Below, one piece after another: positions 55,561 through 64,000 of a DNA stretch of 64,000 bases. Position 1 is the stretch's first letter; every line of letters begins with the position of its first letter. This DNA is from Nothopassalora personata. Lineage: Eukaryota > Ascomycota > Dothideomycetes > Mycosphaerellales > Mycosphaerellaceae. The stretch spans positions 3,720,001 through 3,784,000 of the forward strand of contig CM066289.1 in NCBI GenBank assembly GCA_033816765.1, written 5' to 3'. The position numbers and the translations under genes were made by a program. The notes under the pieces are model-generated. The model saw only the letters and a list, made by a program, of their open reading frames with translations, searched no databases and was not told where the DNA came from.

Positions 55561-56235
55561 CTAGTAATAGTACTAGTAAGCGCTATACTCGAGCTAGCCG
55601 GGCGTAACGATTGACTAGCTAAAGCTATAATAACTAGGATTCGCTATTAGTAAGATCGTAAGAGCTAGCTATCTCATAGTACTACTCTAGAGTGTTAGTA
55701 AGCTTTAAAAGCTTAGTGTCGGGGTAGGGGCTTTAAAGAAGGTTAAGGTCGTAAAGAGAGAGAGGCTAAAGAACCGTCTAATGTATATAGTAGTAGATAG
55801 ATGTGTTAGTAGCCCTAGTGATAGTATTAGTGTTTAAAGAAAAGGAGAGGAAGTAGTAGGTAGAGAGCTACGCTTAAGTATGCCTCTTAGCGTATGTCCC
55901 TAGAACCGTTATAAGGTAGTAGCGCCGAGACCGGTCTTATAAGTAGTAAGAGCAGTACTATTAAGGTTACACTAAAGGTCCGATAACCCTGCATGTGACG
56001 GAAAACCAGTGCTAGTGACTACCTAGGTAAGCATTCGGTAGGGGCATGCTACGCTATTACGTGATCCGATTTACCGGTCCCGGGACCGGTAAATGTAACT
56101 CTACTAACTAAGGTCTAACTAAGGTAAGAACACCCTATAAAGTGAAGTCTAGATAACTGAATCGGCTTAATAAACTAAAGGGTATATGTAACACATGCCT
56201 AAGGGAAGTGAACTCCGTACGCTATTACTAACTAA

Positions 56236-57247
56236 TTAGTTCTTAGCCTCGATCCTACTAAACTGTAAAATTTCGGCTATAGAAAGGTTATAAGGCCTAA
56301 CCTATAGCTTCTTAGATTTCGGTTTAGGATACGATCCCCTTTCGTTAACTCCTATAGGTAGCACGCCTTCGTCGGCGATAGGCTCGATCTCGTTCGAATT
56401 ACTACTGTCTTCGCTATTAGCAACTTCTCTCTCCCCTATTACGAGATCGATCCTATTATCTAGGCCTAGTACTCCTATGTTATCCGGGCGAAGCTCTAGA
56501 ACTAGCTTAAGGTTTTCTCGTGCCTAAACTCCCTTTATTAGCGTGCTATTAAGTTCCTTAAGAATATAGGTACTAAACTCCCTAGAGATACTAGACACCC
56601 GATATAGACCTTACTATCGGTAACCGATCTTGCGTAAGATGTCATCCTTATATAGCTTATCGAACCTCATAATAAGGTCGCCCTTCTAGAAACTAATAGA
56701 GTTAACATTTCGGTAAGAATTAAAGTAGTCCTTACTAAGTTCTCTTAGTCGCTTCCTTCGAGCATATAGCTCTTCTAAACTAAGGTCTCGAACCTAGAGT
56801 TAACGCGTACGTATAGTAAGTAGATCCTTAGTCGTTCTTACCGATCCCTATTAATAATTTACCTACGTCGGGTGCTTAACCTTAATTGGTAGAATCGTGC
56901 GATAGCTATATAGGACCTAAGCTAGCGTTATTCTAGTAGTACGACAGGTCGTAGTCCTATTAGCCTATAACATAGCGGGTACCTATTGTTCCTATCCGCG
57001 GTATATGTTCCTTATGAGCTTTACTAACGCTATAAGAATCGGACGGTGTCTAGCCTCGACCGGAGCATTAGATTACGGATAGTACGGTAATATTCGAATC
57101 CTTCGAACACTAAGCCCTACGAGTAACCGCTTAACCTTAGCCGCATGAATCGTAGCGTTATTAAGCACAATTTTAGCATAGTAGCCGTGCCTATAGAAGA
57201 CATCTTCGTATAGAAACTTAGTAACCGTCTTGGAGCTAGGAGGTGCC
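56236..57247 (-). pseudogene. Gypsy-C integrase C-terminal half (RIP-damaged)
   Basis: The minus-strand frame enters at 57,247 inside the integrase core, contains a YYPQSNAPVEARHRPI block (C-terminal catalytic region) and a NRTTTCRTTRITLAQVLY block. A long basic helix and the GDLIIRFDK/YILKELN domain typical of fungal gypsy integrases follow. It ends SRIEAKN before the stop. Copy 1 keeps only the part from 40,864. Confidence 0.75.
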
Positions 57248-57634
57248 TATTACGGTTCGGTCTAAACGGCAGCCCCGACTAGATACACGAAACACTAATT
57301 ACTTAGAGACACGTGATACTAATTATCTAGACGCACGTGACACTAATCACTTCACGGACTGATTAGTGTAATTAGTATGCTTAGTAGGACTGATTAAGGT
57401 AATTATACTAAGCTATAGGCTCTACGCCGCAAATCTCCTTTGTATTTAGGAACGCTAGAAACCCTTATGGTTCTAATACGTTTAACTCATGTTACTATCT
57501 CACTAATTGGAATACAACTCTTATTCCTATTATTCATCTTCGCTCAGCTTACTTCAGCCTCTCTAAAGAATAATACCGCTACGTAACTTGACTTATCTCT
57601 CTTTTAAGACTAGCCCTAGAACGAGACAATAACA
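57248..57634 (+). repeat. Gypsy-F 5' LTR, RIP-mutated
   Basis: 387 bp, TATTACGGTTCGG (from TG) to GACAATAACA. The right 220 bp are the reverse complement of the left half of the solo LTR at 18,540-18,974. The left part has its own short repeats (ACACGTGATACTAATTA and ACGTGACACTAATCA types), showing the same variable tail seen in other Gypsy-F LTRs. Confidence 0.8.
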
Positions 57635-59170
57635 CTTTAAACGCCCTTAGGATAAGCGCTACTTAAGCAGCTAGTAGGGGAACACCCGCCCCTAGCGAAG
57701 TAGGAAGCATCCGCCGTGCGCTACTACAATAGACTACTACGAAGGACGATAAGTCTAATAACGATAACGAGCCTACTCTAAGGAGGAACGACGTTAAGGC
57801 TGCTAAGCTAGACCTCTTCTATAGAGATAGAGCTAAGTTCGACGACTGGATTAATTAGATAGATATGTACCTTATGTTTAACCTAGTCGATGCCGATAAA
57901 AGAACTATCTTCGCTATTACGTACCTTCGCGGAAGTGCGTAGAACTAGATTAAACCTTACCTTAAGGAATACCTTAAAGGTATAGGACGATTAAGACCCC
58001 ACTAGAATATTTAGGAGCTACACCCTTTTTAAAGAAAAGATGAAATTAATCTTTAGAACCTCGAACGAAGTCTAATAAGCTATACGAATTATTTAACACC
58101 TAAAGCAGAAGACGTCTACTTTAGAGTATGCCGCTAAATTCGAAGAATACGGACAAATTACTAGATAGGACTAGACGGCGTTAATGACTATGTTCCGACG
58201 TAGACTTAAGGACTCCGTTAAGGACGAGTTAATAAGACACGGGGGATAGATTACTAACCTCGAAGAGCTAATAAAGGCGTCGATTAACATTGATGACTAG
58301 CTCTAGGAACGACACTAGGAGAAGAAATACGATTCTAAAGTAGGAGGAATAGTAGGATATACTCCGGACCGTAGACCCTTAGGAGGATACGTTGCGAAGG
58401 GAGAATTCTTACGATAAAGCTAGCCCTATGTTGCGGTTGGGCCTTGTCCCTCGTCACGTGGGTGGCCTAGGAAGTGTCGATCCTCGATATGTCTCTAAAG
58501 TAGTGTGAACGAGAGTTCACTACAAGGTTGCAACTTAACACAAGAGTGTTGATTTGAGTTGAGCACGAGGCTCCTATCTACTCATAAAGAAGCGTCGTCT
58601 ATATAGTGCCATGTCTTGGCGTAACTGATCAGACTGATCACTGAGCAGACTGAGCGAACTGATCACTGAGCTGATCAGTCTGAGCGAAATCGACCTGCTC
58701 AGTTTCGGTCCTTCCCGAAGAATGAGTGGCTGTGGGTTCTTCCTGAACCGAACCGTAACACCCTACTATAGACTACAGCCAATAGAACTGGACGTTACCT
58801 AACGAGGACGGAAGATCGACAAGAGTAGGGGCTACGGAAAGCCCTTTAAAGGAAAAGGAAAACTTATATGTTATGCCTATAGTAAAGAAGGCCACATAGC
58901 ACGGGATTGCCGCGGTAAGAATATAGTACGCCGCGAGCAGTTCAATATAATGCAACCCCGAACTAGTAAATCCGAGAGCAGCGTTAGATCTCGGGGAGAT
59001 ACCGACTATACTCGGAGAGTAGAGGAGAGAGCTAGTAATAGAAGCACGACGCCTCTCCTAGACCCCTTAGAAGGACGAGGAGGATACTATAGGTAACAAA
59101 TGGTGGTTATTCTATTTAATGCGAAGAACTAACCACGACAGTTTAACATAATAACACGAAGAGTCGACTA
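57635..59170 (+). pseudogene. Gypsy-F gag (RIP-damaged), split by a solo LTR
   Basis: Starts after the 5' LTR; readable blocks include AKLDLFYRDRAKFDDWINQI, a TYLRGSAQNQIKPYLKEYL-like block and SAKFEEYG-type capsid helices. A solo LTR interrupts it at 58,429-58,760. The zinc knuckle follows at about 58,868-58,915 and reads CYAYSKEGHIARDC, the second Cys changed to Tyr. An acidic linker comes after. Confidence 0.75.
58429..58760 (-). mobile_element. Solo LTR, Gypsy-F-like, without RIP
   Basis: 332 bp, TGTTGCGGTTGGG to CCGAACCGTAACA, with CCCTA duplications (58,424-58,428; 58,761-58,765). The gag frame of the host copy continues across one CCCTA. CA and TG are normal. It holds a cluster of TGATCA and CTGAGC repeats near 58,625-58,700 just before the conserved CCGTAACA end. 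Confidence 0.92.
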
Positions 59171-62100
59171 CGAGACCGAATCCGAGTCTCGAAATAGTTA
59201 TAGAAGCCTTTATTAGCGATTCTATTACTAAGACTCGTGTTAAATCTACTAGGCCGCGAAGTTAGGCGTAGGGTATTAGCCTTAGCAACCACGAGGAACC
59301 CTAGGAGCGACGTATAGGCAAGACGCTACGCTCCGAGAAGTAGACATCGATGAATCCTACTTTAACGAAGATAGAAGCGACAAAGAAAATCAGGACCTAG
59401 GATAGAACGGATCATAGTTACTAGAACCATAGGAAGAAAGTTAAGAAACTACCGGGCTAGATACTATCGAGGAAGAATAGGATCCAGAAGAATTAAGCGA
59501 AGAAGATTCCTCCGAAGGAGAAGAGAGCGACACTAACGACGACAATAAACAACTTACCTTTACGGTAGATACACCTAAGAAACTATACGACATAATTATC
59601 TACCTATAAAGAAGGCACGAGGAATTCCTACCTAAGATAGGTAGACGAAGGAAGCTACATTCCATTAAGTTTAACAAGACACTCGACACCCTACGAGGCA
59701 TAGCCTAGGGATACCTACTTATAGAAACAACCGAGAATCTAGCAACTACCGTTATAGAACGACTACCGATAGGAAGCCGAATAATAGGAACCGGATATCT
59801 TATACCGTTAGGAACATTTATATCGAATGAATTACGTAACGTAGTGTAGCACGTACGCGCACTCTACTTAGAAACGTAGAAGATCTAGGAATGTAATAGA
59901 CTATAAGTATAGACATAGGGTAACGGGCTATAGGTTCTAGCCGAAGCCTCTAGGTACGAAGCATAGCGAACTATATACTATTTGGGAAAAGGATTAGCTC
60001 CCTAGGAATAAGCAACCGGAGGGAGTTATATAACACTTAGGCTTACGTATCGACATTAAACACAGTTTTCTAGACATAAGCAATCGTTAACGGACACAAG
60101 ACTAGTGTTATAATCGACTTAGGAGTAGCGGGGAATTTTATCTCCGAGTCTTTTATAAGAAGAAACGGATTAGCTACCCTAAAGAAGAAATAGGGTTACG
60201 AGTTAATCGCGGTAAACGGATTATCGTTACCTAGCGTAGAATAGGAGACGATACTATTGCCACTAGCTATCTAATAGCACTACGAGAATATTACCTTAGA
60301 TGTCACTAATATAGCTAGTTATAACATAGTATTAGGTATGCCTTAGTTGAGAAAGCATAATCTAGTAATCGACTAGAGAAGAGGAGTACTTACATTTAGG
60401 GAATGCGATTGCGTTGTCGACATTCAGCCTACGCAGTAGTAGCGTTCACTAGTAGATAAGGTAAGGAAATAGCTAAACGAGATATAGCTTACGCCAAATA
60501 GAAGGATAGAAGAACCACCTTCGACCGGGACAGACACTAGCGTAGGGCCGCCGGGTCACGAAGTCACTAGAAGTAATAGAAGTAACGTACTATCGAAGAA
60601 TACTAACATCTTAGAGTTAAGTATTCCTAAGGAGTATCGTAAGTGGTCGCAACTCTTTAAAGAGGAGAGAGGTAAAACCGCCTTACCTAAGCACCGCCTA
60701 TAGGATCACAAGATCAACATTTAGCTAGGGAAAGAGCCTCTATAGGGACCCCTATATCAAATGTCTAAGAAAGAGCTATAGACCCTACGAGAATAGCTAA
60801 AGGAGAAGCTAGCTAAAGGATAGATAAGAAGATCCACCTTAAGTGTAGGAACTCTATGCATGTTCGTTCCAAAAGCAAACGGGAAGTTACGACTCGTATA
60901 AGACTATAGGAAGTTAAACGAGATCACGATTAAGAACCGATACCCGCTACCTAACATCGAAGAAGCATAAGACAGATTAACCGGATCGGACTAGTATACG
61001 AAGATTAACCTACGAGATGCCTTCTATGCTATACGAATGGCAGAAGGAGAAGAATGGAAAACCGCTTTTAGAACAAGATACGGACTCTACGAATTCTTAG
61101 TTATGCTAATAGGATTAACTAACGCACCCGCATCCTGCTAGGACCTTGTAAACGAAACACTTAGAGACCTACTCGACGTATACGTTATCGCCTACATAGA
61201 CGACATACTAGTCTACACAAAAGGATCCCTATAGGAACACATAAAACAAGTCTAGGACGTCTTCGAACGACTCACGCAATTAGGATTTAAGACGGCACCC
61301 GAGAAATGCGAATTCCACAAGAAAGAAGTTAAATTCTTAGGCTTCATTATTAGCACTATAGGGATAACGATCGACCCTGCGAAGACATAGTTAATTAGAG
61401 AGTAGCTAGAACCAAAAACAGTTAAGGACGTACAATTATTCCTTAGACTAGCAAACTACAACCGGAAATTTATTAAGGACTACGCGAAAATAGCAGCACT
61501 AATAACGATGCTTATAAGAAAGGACGTTACTTAGAAATAGGGAAAGGAATAGATTAAAGCATTTAAGAAACTTAAGGAACAATGCGCTTTAGCCCCTACG
61601 CTTCGACTATTCGATAGTAGTAAGGAAGTCTATATCGAGACCGATGCGTCTAATATAGCAATAGGCGCATGTCTAACATAGACACACGATGGGTAGAGAC
61701 ACCTAGTAGCCTATTACTCCCGGAAAATGACTATAGCGGAACAGAACTACGACATTTATAATAAAGAGCTTCTAGCTATTATTGCTACTATATAACATTA
61801 GAGAGTATATGTCGAGGGCCTACCGAAGTTAACGATTCTTTCTAACTATAAGAATCTTACGTACTTTATAACGACGAAAGAACTTACCCGAAGACAAGCC
61901 CGCTAGTCGGAGCTACTAGGACAGTATAAGTTTGAAATTAAATATACTCTAGGACGAGAGAATGGCCGCGCCGACGCGCTAAGCCAAAGAAGAGACTATA
62001 TGGAAGAAAAAGAACTAGTATAACATAAAATATTAAAGACGAACCCCGACGGAAGTCTTAGTGCTAATATAAGAGAATTTAATAACATCGTACGGATATT

Positions 62101-63430
62101 AGGCGATAGGGACGAACAATTCCCTATATCGTAAGGAAAATACTAGGTACTAAAGGATCGAGAAGAAGAATGCATACGATAACATTACGATAGACTAACT
62201 TATAGACACCCCGGAACTTTAAAAACTATGGACCTAATATAGCGTAGTTTCTCATTTCTATAGATAAGACTTAAGGTGTCACGCTACATTAAACAATGCG
62301 TACACTACTAACGAAATAAGGCTACGAGACATGCAAAATACGGTTACCTATAGTTTAGGACACTACCGACGAAACTATAGGACGAAGTTATAATAGACTT
62401 TATTACGAAACTCCTACCGTTAAGAGATTAAGTTACGAAACAACTATACGACATGATACTAGTTATAGTTAATAGGCTTATAAAATACGTACACTTTATT
62501 CCTACATTAGAAACGTACAATGTAGAGCAGCTCGGATACCTCGTACTAGATAGACTTATCCGATACTACGGATTCCCTTAAGCGTTTATAACGGATAGAG
62601 ATAAGCTATTTACATTAAACTACTAGAAGACGCTTATAGGAACGATCGGAATCAAACACAAGCTGTTAATAGTATATTATCCGGAAATAGACGGACAAAC
62701 CGAAAGGATGAATTAAACGCTAGAACAATACCTACGATACTACATCAATTATGTATAAGACAACTAGGTCTCATTACTGCCAATGGCGTAGATTGTACTA
62801 AATAACTACAAATTAGAGATAACTTTAACGACGCCATTTTATGCGAACTTTAGTAAAGATCCTAACCTATTCGGAACACCTAGATCCTATCTATAGGCCG
62901 AGAGAGCAATCGTAACGACGGATACTCTTAAGGAAGTGCATAAAGAAACACGTAAGGCGATCGAAGATACATAACAAAAACTGTCTTAATAACGGCAGGA
63001 CATAAGAAAAATGGCACCTCTACTAAAAGAGGGGGATAAGGTCTATCTCCTTATAAAAAACTTAAGAATAAGAAGATAGACTAAGAAACTGGATTACGTT
63101 AAGGTCGGACTATTTTTTATCGACAAAGTCATAGGACTAGTTAACTACCGCCTACGACTACTACTAGACGCAAAAATCCACCTAGTCTTCTATGTCTCTA
63201 AGTTGGAACCCGTAGACGCCGAAACACCCTACTAGGAGAGCTTCTATTTCGAGCCGGAAGTAGAAAACGAATTCGAAGTCGAAAGAATCCTAGATAAGAA
63301 AGGTTAGCGATACCTTGTTAAATGGAAAGGATACGACGAATTAGAAAATACCTAGGAACTAGAAAAGAACCTACAAAACTGTTAACAAAAGATCCGAGAA
63401 TATTATAAGAAAAACAAAGACCTATAAGTT
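59171..63430 (+). pseudogene. Gypsy-F pol with chromodomain (RIP-damaged)
   Basis: Protease near 60,110 reads IIDLGVAGNFIS, where the expected DSG is DLG because TCA became TTA. RT (60,800-61,400) has [32 protein letters not shown] and an intact AYIDDILVYTKGS near 61,190; then KFLGFIIST and RNase H with ETDASNIAIGACL. Integrase (62,180-63,000) has HPGTLKT-like, IIDFITKLLP-like, FITDRDKLFT-like and NGQTERMNQ-like blocks. The chromodomain at about 63,250-63,390 reads ERILDKKGQRYLVKWKGYDE and then ENTWE-like. Stops are spread through the frame. Confidence 0.88.
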
Positions 63431-63549
63431 AACTAGTAGGGAGTAGTTCGGGTACCTCCTAGAACTCGTTACCGAGACCCTTAATAGCACCCTATGTGCC
63501 TAGTGACAAGTTAAGAGCTAGACCCTTATAAGGGATATCCGAAGGAAGT

Positions 63550-63986
63550 AAAGAAGCCTCTTCTATCTCCTACTCCTCGATCTCCCTTTCCTTAACGGAA
63601 ATCGCCTCCTCGGCACGACGATCTACTAGATCTATCTACTAACGTAAGCGCTCCTCGCGCGCGCGAGCAATCTTTAGATCCTCGAGAGCCTTCTTATAAA
63701 CCCGCATCGCCTCCTCCTAAGCGGACCGAGACTCCTAGATTTTCTAACGAAGACGAGCCTTCTCCTCTACTAACCTCTTAAACTCCGACTAAGTTACTCT
63801 TACATCGCACCTTTAGCCGCGACGAAGACACTTACTACACTTCCCGGAACGAATGTACACCTTGTATACGCGACTATGCTTTTCACACGTTAAGCATTTC
63901 TTAACTATAACTTCTCCCGCGGATTTAACAAACTCGTAGAGACGGCGGCGACGGATAGTACTAGAAGGGCGTTAGTAGATAGGCAT
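63550..63986 (-). pseudogene. Antisense accessory frame of Gypsy-F: Cys-rich plus coiled-coil protein
   Basis: From the ATG at 63,984-63,986 the minus strand reads MPIYQRPSSTIRRRRLYEF, then a Cys-rich module with KKCLTC, SGKCSKCLRRGQRCDVR (C-x2-C repeated, then C at the end). A helix of about 75 residues rich in Glu, Arg, Ala and Gln follows (LVEEKARLRQKI, LEDLKIARAREERLRQQI), a clear coiled-coil candidate. Few stops interrupt it. It lies between the chromodomain and the expected 3' LTR, antisense to pol. The homologous frame is at 13,057-13,605. Not a known retrotransposon domain that I recognise; the Cys pattern resembles fungal DNA-binding clusters only loosely. Confidence 0.55.
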
Positions 63987-64000
63987 CGTAAAGGGAAGAA

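Larger units (their letters stand above)
51738..56094. mobile_element. Inverted-end module of Gypsy-C, copy 2 (4.36 kb), unclassified
   Basis: Left end ATTTACCGGTCCCGGGACCG and right end (reverse complement) ATTTACCGGTCCCGGGACCGG are inverted, each built on the palindrome CCGGTCCCGGGACCGG. Partial inverted similarity continues inward (TCACGTGA / TCACGTAA and AGCGCAGTA / AGCGTAGCA). No clear target duplication is seen. The module holds reading frames on both strands (listed separately) and a 12-bp tandem array. It could be a terminal-inverted-repeat DNA transposon carried in Gypsy-C, or an accessory region of Gypsy-C itself. The family is not recognised. Confidence 0.45.
51666..57247 (-). mobile_element. 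Gypsy-C copy 2, RIP-mutated, truncated by Gypsy-F
   Basis: Continuous counterpart of copy 1. The right part (57,247 to the stop at 56,236-56,238) is integrase and C-terminal polyprotein on the minus strand. It includes YYPQSNAPVEARHRPI with the catalytic Glu region, a VRTTKDLLTIRTR block, LSLEELHTRKKRLREL and the KGDLIIRFDKLYKDN block. The right edge is the start of the Gypsy-F 5' LTR, so RT and gag are missing. The remaining 4.5 kb is the inverted-end module, whose place downstream of pol is unusual for a gypsy element. The left edge interrupts Copia-E RNase H. Confidence 0.75.
9991..64000. repeat. RIP-mutated nested retrotransposon block
   Basis: Nearly the whole span lacks CA and TG dinucleotides while CG stays common, and TA is in excess. 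Comparison of internal copies (for example Gypsy-C copies 1 and 2, or the paired LTRs) shows mostly C/T and G/A differences at CpA/TpG positions. Conserved protein blocks can be read only if TAG/TAA is taken as former Gln or Trp, and zinc-knuckle Cys read as Tyr. This is what repeat-induced point mutation leaves. Four inserts inside the block keep normal CA/TG and are listed separately. No host gene is recognised in this span. Confidence 0.93.

Noticed and set aside
51738..56094. DIRS-type retroelement (because of inverted ends)
   Set aside because: No tyrosine recombinase or RT block was seen within the module, so this class is not supported.
9991..64000. Giant Starship-type element or centromere
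   Set aside because: No DUF3435 tyrosine recombinase and no cargo genes seen; content is explained by named LTR elements. Centromere identity cannot be judged from sequence.

Overview
The window is fungal, most likely a filamentous ascomycete and probably a dothideomycete. The reasons are short GT-AG introns of about 50-190 bp, families typical of ascomycetes (nicotinamidase, a TenA-like protein, a GPI-anchored Ser/Ala protein, an S33 peptidase, a fungal sulfotransferase-like P-loop protein), and the mark of repeat-induced point mutation (RIP) on repeats. The species call is inference. The window has two very different halves.

Bases 1 to about 9,990 are ordinary, gene-bearing sequence. In order they hold the 5' part of a nicotinamidase gene (minus strand, cut by the window start, reading frame broken just after the only start codon), a seven-exon TenA-like gene with two zinc-finger modules (plus), a small basic hypothetical protein (plus), a sulfotransferase-like pseudogene (minus), a Ser/Ala-rich secreted GPI-anchored protein (minus), and a proline-iminopeptidase-like pseudogene (minus). 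The two pseudogenes lie in the half nearest the repeat block.

Bases from about 9,990 to 64,000 are a nested block of LTR retrotransposons. Nearly all of it is strongly depleted in CA and TG dinucleotides but keeps many CG: C-to-T change in CpA context on both strands. Old reading frames are full of TAG/TAA where Gln or Trp is expected, and cysteines of zinc knuckles have become Tyr. The layout, with working names, is: a relict region; LTRs and an aberrant minus-strand Gypsy-F copy (11,336-16,356); Gypsy-C copy 1 (16,357-40,864), split by Gypsy-A (20,700-39,608), itself split by Gypsy-B (22,903-34,925), itself holding a fresh Copia element (25,152-30,382) and a fresh solo LTR (32,818-33,014); Copia-E (40,865 to about 51,663), split by full-length Gypsy-D (41,319-48,098); Gypsy-C copy 2 (about 51,666-57,247); and a plus-strand Gypsy-F copy running off the window end, with another fresh solo LTR inside.

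Target-site duplications and paralogous empty sites give an order of insertion. Four insertions carry no RIP mark: the 5.2-kb Copia element with two identical 266-bp LTRs, and three solo LTRs. The most interesting unexplained content is (i) reading frames antisense to pol between the chromodomain and the 3' LTR, including a Cys-rich plus coiled-coil protein conserved in both Gypsy-F copies, and (ii) a 4.36-kb module in Gypsy-C bounded by inverted palindromic ends and holding unrecognised reading frames. Names such as Gypsy-A are labels for this window only.
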